From contig JAQBNI010000148.1 in NCBI GenBank assembly GCA_028288625.1, forward strand, positions 26,695 to 90,694: 64,000 bases of DNA, given 5' to 3'. The DNA comes from Bacteroidota bacterium. GTDB taxonomy: Bacteria > Bacteroidota > Bacteroidia > Chitinophagales > JADIYW01. Under the pieces are notes generated by a model that saw nothing but the letters and a program-made list of their open reading frames with translations, was not told where the DNA came from and made no database searches. A program made the position numbers and the translations under genes. Below are positions 1 through 10,800 of the stretch, in pieces (the first letter of the stretch is position 1; every line of letters starts with the position of its first letter).

Positions 1-807
1 TCTGGATGCGAAAGACTGAGACAAGCTGTATCCGATCTCATCGATCGCATAGGTCAGCTTATCAATTTTGCTTGTAAAATAGTTATAAGCGATAATTGCA
101 AACGCTGAAGTGGAGATACCAAATGCAGTATTGACCAATGCTTCTGAGATACCCTGAGATAATTCGGAAGGGTCAGGATTTCCTGTAGTTGCCAAAGCCG
201 AGAATGATTTGATCATACCAATTACCGTACCCAAGAGTGCGATTAATGTTCCAATGGTTGCGATCGTAGCAAGTATTGGTAAATTTTGCTCCAGTGAAGG
301 CAATTCCAGTGAAGTGGATTCTTCTACTTCTTTCTGAATATTTAAAACTTTCTGTTCTCCCAGGAGCTCGGTATCTCTTTCCATTTCTTCATACTTGCGC
401 AATCCTGCCTGCACTACATTAGCCACAGAGCCTTTTTGCTTGTTGCATTCAGCTAATGCACCGTTAATATCATTAGCGGCTAATTTGGCTTTTACATTTC
501 GTAAAAAGGTTTCTATAGAACCTGTACCTGCTGCTTTAGAAATAGTTAAGAGGCGCTCAATCGAATAGGTGATCACCATTATTAACATCGTCATCAGGAA
601 GGGAACTATAAATCCGCCTTTATAAATTAATCCTATAAGATCACCTTGTTTTGCCGTTTTCCTCGATTCGTTTGTAAAATGTGAAACACTTCCGAAAACC
701 AGGTGGAAAACTAATTCTGCAACGAGTAATGCTACAAGAATCACTACAATTGGTGGCAATTTAAAACCGTGTTTTGCGGTGTTTGAAACTGAATTTGCTT
801 GAGCCAT
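1..807 (-). CDS. MotA/TolQ/ExbB proton channel family protein (3' end truncated by window edge)
   Basis: Reverse-strand reading from ATG at 807: MAQANSVSNTAKHGFKLPPIVVILVALLVAELVFHLVFGSVSHF...GGFIVPFLMTMLIMVITYSIERLLTI...LPILATIATIGTLIALLGTVIGMIKSFSALA...GISEALVNTAFGI; typical ExbB/TolQ signature, open to position 1. Not in the supplied ORF list because it lacks a stop. Confidence 0.93.
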   Translation of the reverse strand, partial: MAQANSVSNTAKHGFKLPPIVVILVALLVAELVFHLVFGSVSHFTNESRKTAKQGDLIGLIYKGGFIVPFLMTMLIMVITYSIERLLTISKAAGTGSIETFLRNVKAKLAANDINGALAECNKQKGSVANVVQAGLRKYEEMERDTELLGEQKVLNIQKEVEESTSLELPSLEQNLPILATIATIGTLIALLGTVIGMIKSFSALATTGNPDPSELSQGISEALVNTAFGISTSAFAIIAYNYFTSKIDKLTYAIDEIGYSLSQSFASR

Positions 808-1074
808 GATTGTCAATTTAAGTTTTAAATGATGTTTTTTAAATGATTGTTAAAGAGGTCGTAAAATTATACTATTTTTTGATTTATTCACACATTCGTA
901 ACGAAAAAATAGCAATTTTATTGCAACATGATTGCATATGACTTTGATAAATAAAGTATAGGCTATATTCGTCAAAACTAATTCCAAACAATGGAGTTCA
1001 AATCTTGTTTAACTAATAATCACTACTTTATCCATCTTTGAATCGATTTATAACATTTATTTAAAAAATACAAC

Positions 1075-1692
1075 ATGAAAACGATTTCCTTACCAGGCTT
1101 TTTACTGATCATTTTATTAGCTGTTATTTCCATTGCCAACGCTGAAACTGCGGCGGATCTCTATAAAAGCGGGTATGCTAAAAACTCAGCCGGCGACAGG
1201 AAAGGTGCAATAGCGGATCTTGATAAAGCGATACAGCTCGATCCTAAATATGCAGATGCTTATTTTACGCGCGGCGTTATCAAAGCTTTTTTAGATGATA
1301 ACGCGGGGGCGATCCAGGATTACACGAAGGTGATCGACATGAATCCAAAAAATGCCGATGCTTTCCTGAACCGCGGGATTGCAGAAAATAATCTGCAGAA
1401 ATACGCGGAAGCGATTGCCGATTTCGACAAGTCCATTGCCCTTGATCCGAAAAATGACGAAACCTATTTTAACCGCGCGATGGCGAAGAGTTTTTCAGGT
1501 GAGCGAAAGGGAATTGTGCAGGACTATGATAAGGTGATCGAGTTGAATCCGAAAAGTTCAAAGGCTTATTACAACCGCGCATTGTTGAAAATTATGGCGG
1601 GAGATAAAACCGGCGCTTGCCCGGATCTCAAAACGGCAACCGGGCTTGGACACAAAGGCGCCGAAGAGCTGCTGAAGAAAAATTGTCAGTAG
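1075..1692 (+). CDS. Secreted tetratricopeptide repeat (TPR) protein
   Basis: Signal peptide followed by ~34-aa TPR units (ADAYFTRGVIKAFLDDNAGAIQDYTKVIDMNPKNADAFLNRGIAE...). Confidence 0.92.
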   Translation: MKTISLPGFLLIILLAVISIANAETAADLYKSGYAKNSAGDRKGAIADLDKAIQLDPKYADAYFTRGVIKAFLDDNAGAIQDYTKVIDMNPKNADAFLNRGIAENNLQKYAEAIADFDKSIALDPKNDETYFNRAMAKSFSGERKGIVQDYDKVIELNPKSSKAYYNRALLKIMAGDKTGACPDLKTATGLGHKGAEELLKKNCQ

Positions 1693-1840
1693 AATTACCA
1701 GGTTCATATTTTTTATTAGGGCATTCCCCTGCGGGTCGGGCTGTCCGCTTCAACTTGTCCGAGCATGCAACACGGATTCCTCGCTATGCTCGGAACAAGT
1801 TTTCGCTTCCATCCCTAATGCGGGCAGTCTACTAAATCGC

Positions 1841-2030
1841 AATGTCATCCTGAGCGCCGCCATGACATTTTCCAATTTATAACCAAGTATTGCGTCGCGT
1901 GGGATCTCACCTTTTTTATACGCAGCAGTTTTAAAGAGTTTATAATACGCTTTCAATAAAGGCGAGATCCTTCACGACGCATTCTTTTTTGCTTAATTCA
2001 ATTTTCTCTCTGGCGACGCTCAGGATGACA
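1841..2030. repeat. Dispersed ~190-bp imperfect palindromic repeat, copy 1
   Basis: Termini TGTCATCCTGAGCGCCGCCA (about 1843) and TGGCGACGCTCAGGATGACA (2011-2030) are inverted repeats (19/20 by eye); interior shares GCGTCGCGTGGGATCTCACCTTTT and AAAGAGTTTATAATACGCTTTCAATAAAGGC with the copy at 2908-3095. Confidence 0.85.
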
Positions 2031-2119
2031 GTCTACAAATATTTATCATTCAACATTTCTTACAACTTACTTCCATTGAACATTCCTTTCCCTACACGGT
2101 TAAATTTAAAACGATCACC

Positions 2120-2866
2120 ATGGCAACAACTGCTTCAAAACCCAAAGCCAGAACACGCAAAAGCACTGCTTCGAAAGCTGCAAAATCAACAGTAAAGAAA
2201 AACAGCGCAGCGAAAAAAAATGGCGCAGGAAAAAAAGATCTTTCCGCTTCTTTTAATAAGTACAAAAAATTTTCAGGTCAGCAGTATACCGGCATGCAGG
2301 TGGGAAGGAGCCATCATTGGGCTTACGACAAAGGCGACTGGAAAGAAACAAAAATCACTCCTGATCTTTGGGAGATCTCTTATGAAGTGATCAAGCGCAG
2401 GAAGGGACATGCACCGGAAGGATCGGGCGTTCCGGTGGGTACGGAATATCAATGGTACATCATGGCGCACCAGAATGTAAAGAAGCTGGACGCGAATGAT
2501 TATTCAACGAAACTGATGGGTCTGAAATTCAAGTTGGCGCATAAGCGCGCGGAAAAAGGCAAGTGGAGTGCAACCGCGCCAACACAGCGTAAGCACTTGA
2601 TCGCATGGATGAAGGAGATGATCGTGCAGATGGAGAAAGAAATTATTCCGCTGGAATTTGAATACGACGAAAAAACATACAAGGGCGATGCAATACCAGT
2701 AAAGCTTACCTGTCACGGCGGAGTTTGCGACGAACTCGATATTACACTGAATGATGAAAACATCGGCATCATTAAATGCACGAAGGGCGGCTGGAAAATG
2801 GATAATGCCAAAGATCAGAAGCTGATCGAGAAGATCGGCGAGCAGGTTTTTCTGTGGTACGAGTGA
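2120..2866 (+). CDS. Hypothetical protein with Lys/Ala/Ser-rich histone-H1-like N-terminal tail
   Basis: ORF of 248 aa; N-terminal tail MATTASKPKARTRKSTASKAAKSTVKKNSAAKKNGAGKK followed by an unrecognised globular domain. Confidence 0.8.
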   Translation: MATTASKPKARTRKSTASKAAKSTVKKNSAAKKNGAGKKDLSASFNKYKKFSGQQYTGMQVGRSHHWAYDKGDWKETKITPDLWEISYEVIKRRKGHAPEGSGVPVGTEYQWYIMAHQNVKKLDANDYSTKLMGLKFKLAHKRAEKGKWSATAPTQRKHLIAWMKEMIVQMEKEIIPLEFEYDEKTYKGDAIPVKLTCHGGVCDELDITLNDENIGIIKCTKGGWKMDNAKDQKLIEKIGEQVFLWYE

Positions 2867-2907
2867 GAATGTTGAATGATGTATGATGAATGTTGAATTT
2901 AGTAGAC

Positions 2908-3095
2908 TGTCATTCCGAGCGCCGCAATGACAATTTACAATTCTGTGATAAAGGTTTTGCGTCGTGTGGGATCTCGCCTTTTGTACGGATGCAGGTTTAG
3001 AAAGAGTTTATATACGCTTTCAATAAAAGGCAAGGTTTCTCGGAGCGTATTCTCCATACTAAATTCAGTAATTGCATGACGCGCCTCGAAATGAC
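2908..3095. repeat. Dispersed ~190-bp imperfect palindromic repeat, copy 2
   Basis: TGTCATTCCGAGCGCCGCAATGACA ... GCGCCTCGAAATGACA; interior TTGCGTCGTGTGGGATCTCGCCTTTT and AAAGAGTTTATATACGCTTTCAATAAAAGGC match copy 1. Confidence 0.85.
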
Positions 3096-3108
3096 AGTGT
3101 GATAGAGA

Positions 3109-4749
3109 TCACCACTTCAGAAATTTTCCAACCACTACGGGATTGCCGTCTCCTGATACCGTTAAAAAATATAATCCTTTGTTGAGATCAGCGACATTAA
3201 TCTCCAATTGATTACCGGTAAAATTTCCCAGGTACTTCGTTGCACCCAAAACATCTGAGATCACAAAACGCTCATGAGGTGTTTTTTCATTCTTTAAATA
3301 TATATGTAATGTTTCGGTTACAGGATTGGGATATATACCGATCAAATCTACGGGTTGCTGAAACACTGCAGTTGCGATGCAGGGAGATATTTCAACATGC
3401 GCCGTATCTTCCCAGTATATCTCCGGGCGCTGATCCGGATGTGTAGTAGTGATACATACATTTTGCAGAACTACGCTATCGGCATGGCGGATAAATAATC
3501 CATATGCCGGCAGGTAATTTCCGAACATATCAAATCCAGGTTTGCCGTTGATATTCTCCGGAACGGTATCTCCTGCCGGAACAGGTCCCTTACCTCCGGG
3601 CACTGTTAGCGCTATATTTTGCAGGGTAATATCTCTTACAGGGAAGCCGGGAATGCCGGTGATAGAACTGGCAATATCGCCGGAAGTTTCTGCAGTAATA
3701 TTTCGCATTATTACATGGTGGAGGCTGCCCATTGCGGGACGGGGTCCACCTGTTTCAAAAGGGTCTCCGCGATCACCAAGGCGAATAAAGATGGGCGTCT
3801 GAACGCCTTTTATGTTGATGTTTTCAACTGTTACATCTTCCATCGCTCCTCCATCCACGATAGAAAGCTGTATGCCGCAATCACCGGGCACCAGGCTTCC
3901 CAAAGGACCGGCGGTGCTTTGTTTAACCGTGCAATCATGTATGTATACTTTCCTGACAGGTCCATAGGTTTCTGTCCCTATTTTGATCGCCCTTGAATAA
4001 GTGGAAAATGTACAATTTCGTATTTCGATATCCTCTGCTGTGCCAAGGTTAGTGGTTTTGATCACCATTGGATCATCATTGCAATCGGCAGTACAATTTT
4101 CTACGAGTACATGACGCGAACCATCAATATCAATTCCATCCCCGTTGCCGAAATTGTGGTTGATGATCTTCAGGTTGCGAATGGTCAGCGTATCACAATT
4201 CAGATTATGCATCATCCAGAACCCGGAGTTCTTCATGGTGATCCCTTCATAGAGCACATGAGTACAGGAAATAAATCTTACGCCCAGCGGCTTGTCGTGC
4301 GAATTCAATAAAAAGTCAAGTGATAAACCGTTGCCGTCCAAAGTGCCTTCGCCCCTGATCCCGATATTCTTTTTACCTTCTGCATAAATGAGCGAGCGCT
4401 GCGGGTAGCGATCTGTGTACGAACGGACAGCCGGAATTACATTGGGGTAAACACTTGTACTTGCGGCGCCGAGAAGAATTCCGTTCTTTGCAATTTCAAG
4501 CATCACATTATCTTTCAGAAATATTGTACCCGATAAAAAAAGTCCCTGGGGAATAATGACCGTACCTCCACCGGCTCTTTCCGCACTGTCAACGGCTGCC
4601 TGTATGTACACCGTTTGCAATGTGCCTGCACCGGGGGTGGCACCGAAGTCTGTAATATTAAGTACAACAGCGGCATGCGCTGAGTGCAGCAGAAAAACTA
4701 GAAACAGTGCGTAAAGAATTTTCATAGATGAATTTAATAATTTTTCCAA
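3109..4749 (-). CDS. Glycoside hydrolase family 28 (polygalacturonase-like) with T9SS C-terminal sorting domain
   Basis: Signal peptide; NITDFGATPGAGTLQTVYIQAAVDSAERAGGGTVIIPQGLFLSGTIFLKDNVML; NGDGIDIDGSRHVLVENCTADCNDDPMVIKT; C-terminal IYPNPVTETLHIYL...GLYFLTVSGDGNPVVVGKFLKW. Confidence 0.93.
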   Translation of the reverse strand: MEKLLNSSMKILYALFLVFLLHSAHAAVVLNITDFGATPGAGTLQTVYIQAAVDSAERAGGGTVIIPQGLFLSGTIFLKDNVMLEIAKNGILLGAASTSVYPNVIPAVRSYTDRYPQRSLIYAEGKKNIGIRGEGTLDGNGLSLDFLLNSHDKPLGVRFISCTHVLYEGITMKNSGFWMMHNLNCDTLTIRNLKIINHNFGNGDGIDIDGSRHVLVENCTADCNDDPMVIKTTNLGTAEDIEIRNCTFSTYSRAIKIGTETYGPVRKVYIHDCTVKQSTAGPLGSLVPGDCGIQLSIVDGGAMEDVTVENINIKGVQTPIFIRLGDRGDPFETGGPRPAMGSLHHVIMRNITAETSGDIASSITGIPGFPVRDITLQNIALTVPGGKGPVPAGDTVPENINGKPGFDMFGNYLPAYGLFIRHADSVVLQNVCITTTHPDQRPEIYWEDTAHVEISPCIATAVFQQPVDLIGIYPNPVTETLHIYLKNEKTPHERFVISDVLGATKYLGNFTGNQLEINVADLNKGLYFLTVSGDGNPVVVGKFLKW

Positions 4750-4752
4750 TTT

Positions 4753-4780
4753 CTATGTTCCTATGTGGTTAAAAAATCAT
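4753..4780 (-). repeat. Short dispersed repeat CCACATAGGAACATAGAAAT (reverse orientation)
   Basis: ATTTCTATGTTCCTATGTGGTT is the reverse complement of AACCACATAG..ACATAGAAAT found at 5736 and 5856. Confidence 0.7.
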
Positions 4781-4794
4781 CTGCACTAGTAACC

Positions 4795-5646
4795 CTAACT
4801 AAACAAACTCAGCTGCACAGTTGCATTTATAACTGGCATGATTATTTCAGGTAACTCTACGGTTACAAATTCCTCAGTTGATTTTGTAATTGTATATACT
4901 TCCGTTTCCTGGTATCGTGAAGCCACAATAATATTTGTTTGTCTTGCATGTTTCATAAACAAATTCTGTACAAGCTCCGGGCAATTATTATGTTTTGATA
5001 AATGCGACAACAATAAATGCGTCATGAACGGCGGCTTATGTTTCAGGAAAAGTTCAAGTGCCTGCGCATTGGATAAATGCCCGTTACCTCCGCGTATCCG
5101 TTGTTTTAAAAATATCGGATAACCTCCTTCCTCCAGCATTTTATCATCATAATTACTTTCAAGAAAACACGCGTGACACTGCCGGAAATAATGGATCACG
5201 CGATCGCATACTTTTCCGATGTCGGTGATCACACCCACTTTAATTCCGTTGTGCTCCACCATAAAACTAAAGGGATCTGTAGCATCGTGATACTTTGCAA
5301 ACGGTGTTACAGAAATGCCGCCGATGGTTACCGGTTCATTTGCTGTAAAGGTATGCTGCAAGCTTTTGTCGATATGTATTCTTGCATGCTTTAAGGTAGC
5401 CGGTGTAATATAAACAGGCAGCTTATATTTTCTCGAGAGCACTGCTGCTCCGCTGATGTGATCGGTATGTTCGTGAGAAATAAAAAGTGCTTTTACACAA
5501 GCTATCGGCAAGTGGAGGTTTGCCATTCGCTTTTCTATTTCCCGGCAGGATATTCCTGCATCCACCAACACTGCTTCGCGATCATTTCCTACATAGTAGC
5601 AATTTCCGTTGCTGCCTGAATTTAAGGAAGTGATAAAAAGCGCCAT
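4795..5646 (-). CDS. MBL fold metallo-hydrolase (YycJ/WalJ-like)
   Basis: MALFITSLNSGSNGNCYYVGNDREAVLVDAGISCREIEKRM...ALFISHEHTDHISGAAVLSRKYKLPVYIT...VITDIGKVCDRVIHYF...ESNYDDKML; HxHxDH motif. Confidence 0.93.
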   Translation of the reverse strand: MALFITSLNSGSNGNCYYVGNDREAVLVDAGISCREIEKRMANLHLPIACVKALFISHEHTDHISGAAVLSRKYKLPVYITPATLKHARIHIDKSLQHTFTANEPVTIGGISVTPFAKYHDATDPFSFMVEHNGIKVGVITDIGKVCDRVIHYFRQCHACFLESNYDDKMLEEGGYPIFLKQRIRGGNGHLSNAQALELFLKHKPPFMTHLLLSHLSKHNNCPELVQNLFMKHARQTNIIVASRYQETEVYTITKSTEEFVTVELPEIIMPVINATVQLSLFS

Positions 5647-5730
5647 GTTACAAAGGAAATAATTTTAAATTTTAAATTCTAAATTTTGAATGGAATGTGG
5701 AAACAAATATGAGATGCATTTAACTAAATA

Positions 5731-5826
5731 TTTTAAACCACATAGGGCACATAGAAATATAGAAAAAAGAAGAGAGCGAAAATGTCCGCGTTCAAGAAGC
5801 ACAGAGTAGGAGGCGGTGCAGCCTCT
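5731..5826 (+). repeat. Direct repeat unit 1 (AACCACATAG...TGTCCGCG...ACAGAG...GGCGGTGCAGCC)
   Basis: Aligns with 5851-5947: TTTTAAACCACATAG(G/A)(G/A)..ACATAGAAATATAGAAAAAA(A)GAAGAGA(G/A)CG(A/G)AAATGTCCGCG. Confidence 0.85.
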
Positions 5827-5850
5827 TCAGCGTATACTGTAATCGCGAAT

Positions 5851-5947
5851 TTTTTAAACCACATAGAAAACATAGAAATATAGAAAAAAAGAAGAGAACG
5901 GAAATGTCCGCGACAAGTAACACAGAGTTGTGGAGACGGCGCAGCCG
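5851..5947 (+). repeat. Direct repeat unit 2
   Basis: Second copy of the unit at 5731-5826, offset 120 bp. Confidence 0.85.
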
Positions 5948-5998
5948 CCTCATAGCGACACCGTCATCCCCGACCTGATCGGGAATCTAAAACGTATA

Positions 5999-7282
5999 TT
6001 ATTCTGCGATGATAAACTTACCCACGTATGCAGGTTTCGAAACATCGCCTGAATGCAATTTTAAAATATACATACCCGGATCAAAATGAACATCAAGCGT
6101 AAGCCGGTCGTTGCTTTCGATTCGATTTGAATACACCGTCTTTCCCGTTACATCCACTACTGTTACATCAAAGAATTTTTCTGTATGAGGAGGAAGCGAG
6201 ACGGTAATTGTTCCCGCAGCAGGATTTGGAAAAACATTTACCTGTGTGGAGTTGCTGCGATTTATTATTCCCGTAGCGGCACTGCAATCCATCAGGCTGT
6301 AACAGAAGTGCGCGATATGTCTCTCCGTGCTGTCGAGTATAGGTTTGTTGATGAGATTGAACGTAAGAATGTTGCCAACATCCAGGTTCATAAATGGCAC
6401 GTGACCTCTTCCGATCCAGTCTTCGAATTCAACACGTATTCCCTGGTTCAGCATGCGCGGATATTGTGTTTTCCCGCCGTAGAGTTTCGGAAGTGTGGTC
6501 AGGTTGAGTGGATACCCGTAAGAGTATGGAACAAATGCGTCGTAAGAACCGTGATCAAGTAAAAAATCAATATTGTTCGGCTTGATCCAGTTGGTGTCGA
6601 GCAATCCGCCCGAAACACTGATGGCGATTTTCGGCTTTACAAAATCGAAGCGGTGCCGCAAAATAGAATCCGCATTTATACCATCATTTGCATCGATCAC
6701 CCACTGCCGGTATTTCTCCGGCATCATTTGCAGGCTGTCGAGAAAACAGATAAACATCGTAGATACCGCACCCGCGGAAACACCACCCATAATTGTTTTG
6801 GAAGTGTCGATCCGGTAAGGGTTGCCATTCATGTATGTACTTATAAAATGGTCTACGGCATCCTTCGTGTCGATCAATGCGCGCGATACTGCTTTTACCA
6901 TTGCTTCTTCCGACAGGATGGATAACAGATTAGCTTCCTGGCGATAATCGATGGATACGCAAACATAGCCGCGCTTTGCAAAATAATCACACATCAGCAC
7001 AATGTCCGGGCTATTCTGATCGAGGATCTTCAAATAAGCGCCGCCGTGAATTAATAGCATCACAGGTCTTTTTAAAAGAGTATCGCCATGTGGTTGGTAC
7101 ACATCATATTTAAGGTTGATGAATTGCCCGTCACTTTGTTTTTTTCGTGCGTATTGAATATTTTTTGTGATGTCAACCTGCTGGAAGACAGGGTTTAAAT
7201 AACGACCGTTTGTGCAGTCGGAGGCAAATGTATTGCCAGCTAAAACAAGAAATATAAAGAGTGATAGTAAAAGTTTTTTCAT
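5999..7282 (-). CDS. Alpha/beta hydrolase (carboxylesterase-like) with T9SS sorting domain
   Basis: Signal peptide; RPVMLLIHGGAYLKILDQNSPDIVLMCDYFAKRGYVCVSIDYRQ; nucleophile region TIMGGVSAGAVSTMF; C-terminal VFPNPAAGTITVSLPPHTEKFFDVTVVDVTGKTVYS...PGMYILKLHSGD...VGKFIIAE. Confidence 0.92.
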   Translation of the reverse strand: MKKLLLSLFIFLVLAGNTFASDCTNGRYLNPVFQQVDITKNIQYARKKQSDGQFINLKYDVYQPHGDTLLKRPVMLLIHGGAYLKILDQNSPDIVLMCDYFAKRGYVCVSIDYRQEANLLSILSEEAMVKAVSRALIDTKDAVDHFISTYMNGNPYRIDTSKTIMGGVSAGAVSTMFICFLDSLQMMPEKYRQWVIDANDGINADSILRHRFDFVKPKIAISVSGGLLDTNWIKPNNIDFLLDHGSYDAFVPYSYGYPLNLTTLPKLYGGKTQYPRMLNQGIRVEFEDWIGRGHVPFMNLDVGNILTFNLINKPILDSTERHIAHFCYSLMDCSAATGIINRSNSTQVNVFPNPAAGTITVSLPPHTEKFFDVTVVDVTGKTVYSNRIESNDRLTLDVHFDPGMYILKLHSGDVSKPAYVGKFIIAE

Positions 7283-7336
7283 ACCATAAGTGAAGATAGA
7301 AAAAGTAACAGTATTAAATATTGAATTGATTAACCG

Positions 7337-7783
7337 TTATTTCTTATGGTTTTTTAGTGCCATTTCACCGGCTTTGATGAGATCATCGGGTCCGAGATAG
7401 CCTTCGGAAAAAAGAATGAGATGTGCATCAGTATCTAAGTAGATCAGCGTGGGGTAGGAATTCACATTGTATTGCTGCGCGAGTTGCAAGCCTTCTCCGT
7501 GTTCCGCATCCAGTTCTATACTGATGAAATGTTCGTTGTAATAATCTGCAGCTTTCTTATCTGTAAATGTGGAGGCTTTCATTTTCTTACACCAGCCGCA
7601 CCAGCTCGTCGACATATCCACCATAATGGGCTTATGCGTTTCTTTAGCTTTTTTCAATGCATCTTTTAAAGTTCCTTCGAAGAATTTAATGCCTTCGCCT
7701 TGTTGGGCGTTGCTGCACTCTGTAAAGCTTAGAAGCAAGAATGTGATCAGCGTAATTAATTTAAGAGGGAAGTATGTTTTCAT
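7337..7783 (-). CDS. Secreted thioredoxin-family protein
   Basis: Signal peptide; DALKKAKETHKPIMVDMSTSWCGWCKKMKASTFTDKKAADYYNEHFISIELDAEHGEGLQLAQQYNVNSYPTLIYLD; WCGWC active site, cis-Pro. Confidence 0.95.
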   Translation of the reverse strand: MKTYFPLKLITLITFLLLSFTECSNAQQGEGIKFFEGTLKDALKKAKETHKPIMVDMSTSWCGWCKKMKASTFTDKKAADYYNEHFISIELDAEHGEGLQLAQQYNVNSYPTLIYLDTDAHLILFSEGYLGPDDLIKAGEMALKNHKK

Positions 7784-7818
7784 AAAAATTTATACGAAAG
7801 TGAATGTTGATTATTTTT

Positions 7819-10800
7819 TTATTGCTTTACAAACCTCTTTGATTTAAAGATTCTATTGCCAATTTTTAATTTGAAAATATATTCAGCTTTACTGTATTCA
7901 CTTATATCAATTTTATATTTGGGTTTTAAATCCGCAATTTCATCTTTAAAAAGGATTTGACCAGAAACCGAATATATACTAATTTCAAATGGTCCTACTA
8001 AGGTTCCATTATAATCAATATTTAGTTCACTTTCAGCTGGATTTGGATATAATAAAAGCTCGTCTTCATCAACTCTAATGCGAACTGTATCTTTAATATC
8101 ATGAGATGAAAGCCTCAATCCAAAAGAATTAAATTCATCGGCACCGATATCCGGTTTTAATGGATTTCTAACCTGGCCGTCAATATCATTATATATACCT
8201 ACTTGTGTTCCGGAGCTGTCAGGAATGCCATTTCCGGAAATGTGTAAATCAGTACCAGATACAAATCGTACTGTATCAGTTAAAGAATGTGCATCCTGAC
8301 CTGTTAATTGGAATGAAGATAATGTAGAATAGTTTATATTATTCTTGCGTAATAGAAATCCATTAGCTGTTTTAGCGTAAATATTATAATCGGATATAAC
8401 ACCTGTTCCGTATTTACAGCAGAAAATACTGTCTGATCTGGATTTGAAGATATTATTCTTACATTTTACAGATGTTCCCGTTATACTCGCAACGGTTGTA
8501 TCTGTTTTTTGTAACGGCGGTGTTTGAATAAAATAATTGCTCGGAGTATAAACACTATTATGGTATATATTCGTGTGATTTGAGTTAGAGGTTAAAAACC
8601 CCACAATCATATTATTTGTAATTTGGATAGAATCACCGGTCCAAACCAAAAGTTTATGATTAATATTATTTCGACTAATTGTATCCGCCGTCGAACCGGA
8701 TTCGCAATAAAGCCCTGACGATAATGTGTTTAAATCTATGAGGGAATGTTTCAAATTATACACATGAATGCTTTGGCCGATATTTCCAATGATATAGAAA
8801 TTCTCTGGACTATTTTGGACAGATACATCATACATATTATTATTCTGAAATTTTATAGATTTAGATACACCTTTAATATATACATATTCAAATATATTGT
8901 TACTAATTGTACAATTAGCAATAGAATCGAAATTAAATTGAATAAGTGGATTATGAACGAAGATAATATTATTACTGAAGTCGCAATTATTGCATTTTGA
9001 GATTTGAACTATATGTCCATTCATAGGAGGATATGGATTTGAATTGAAGATGCAGCCGTTAAAAGTTATATTATCATTGTTGTACAGTTTTATATGTGTG
9101 CCTCCTGTAATAGGTATTTCAAATTGGAGACGTACAAAAGAAACATATTTAGTATTGCTCATTTTCAGATGATACGCCAGTATAGTGTCGCCATAGAATT
9201 TCACAGAATCAGTTGCATTATTTTCGCTAACAAATGTTACGGTGTTAACAGCATTTACCCCAGGAATTGTGTCTGGAAAATTAAGGAGATCATAATAATT
9301 ACCTTTTGTTACTACAAAAGTTATTGGACCATCCGCGCCACATTGATACATTGCAGTTATTGCTGCAGCAGGCGTATTAAATTTGCCAGATCGGCCACCA
9401 ATGGTATAGCTTCCATGCATTTTATTGCAATTTATAACCGGTACGTTTATTGAAGTGCTTACAGTACAACTATTCCGATCTTTTGCGGATACGGAATAAA
9501 TGCCGGGAGTTGTAATATTGATGCAACGGGTTGTTTCGGCAGTATTCCATAAATAAGTAAGGAGACCGTACGGTGCGCATAGTTGCAATTGATCCTTGAT
9601 TATTGAAATTATTTGTGCGGATGCCATTTTAATTTCATTAGTAGTAACTGATATCGTTCCTGCACAACCGAGATAAGTTACTATAGCATTGTAAACACCT
9701 GGAATAGTTGGAATAAACAACTTACCTGTTGAATCAACAATACTTATTATTGTGTCATTTCTTAACCATTTAATTTGAACAATATTATGCACGTAGGTTA
9801 GTGATAGTACAGGATTATTGCTAAGACAGGTTGTGTTAACCGATAAAATCGGCGAAGCAGTATCTTTTATTGTTACCAAGGCAGATTTATTTGCTACGCA
9901 TCCATTCATCCCTGTGACAGTAACCGTGTATATTCCAGTTGTTGCAAAGATATTTGTTGGTGAATTGGGATACGAACCGCCACTCCATAAATAATTAGCC
10001 CCACCGTTCGCTGTTAGAGTTACACTGTCGCAACCAATAGGATCTCCTAATATTGAAATAACGGGAAGAGGTTTTATAGTTACTGCAATATTAGCAGAGG
10101 AAGTACATCCCTGAAGACTTGTCACTATCAAAGTATACGTGCCAGTTGTAGTGAACGTATCAATTGAAGAGTATGGTGAAGTTCCACCGTTCCATAAACA
10201 AGAGGAATATGCTCCTACAATTGCCGTCAATGTAACTTTTTCACAAGCAGTTGTCGAACCGGAAATATTTATTACTGGGTTTGGATTTACAGTAATGTTT
10301 TTAGTTATAAAAGAAGAGCAACCGGCGGCACTTGTTACTGTTACACCATAATTGCCGCTGTAATAAAATGTATCCGATGCAGTGTTTCTAGAAGAACCAC
10401 TATACCATAAATAAGTAGTGCCGCCACTTGCTGTTAATATCACGCTACCACATCCGTTGTCTGGTCCTGTTATAGAAGCTGTAGGAACAGCATTCACTGT
10501 TACTGATTTCGTGGCAGTTGCAGTGCAGCCATTTGCTCCTGTTACAGTAACGGTATAAATACCACTAGAAGTAAAAGTATTAGTAGCAGAACTTAGCGAA
10601 GATCCTCCATTCCAACGATAGGATGATCCGCCGCTCGCGGTTAACGCAACGCTACCACATCCGGAAGACGGTCCGGTTATGATTGCTATTGGGTTTGGAT
10701 TTACTATTACGGAAACAGATCGTGTATTTGTGCACCCGTTTGAGTTTGTAACGGTGAGTGTATAAGTGCCGCTTGCTGTAAATGTATTGGTTGCCAGAGT

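Noticed and set aside
1617-1835. 72-aa + strand ORF after the TPR gene
   Set aside because: Overlaps the real TPR gene in another frame and runs into the palindromic repeat; no family features.
1750-1956. Small minus-strand ORF (68 aa), and similar 1989..2195 + ORF
   Set aside because: Fall within the dispersed repeat; translation of repeat sequence (e.g. CSEHSEESV) is a common artefact.
3542-3996. ORFs antisense to the GH28 gene
   Set aside because: Shadow ORFs opposite a strongly supported CDS.
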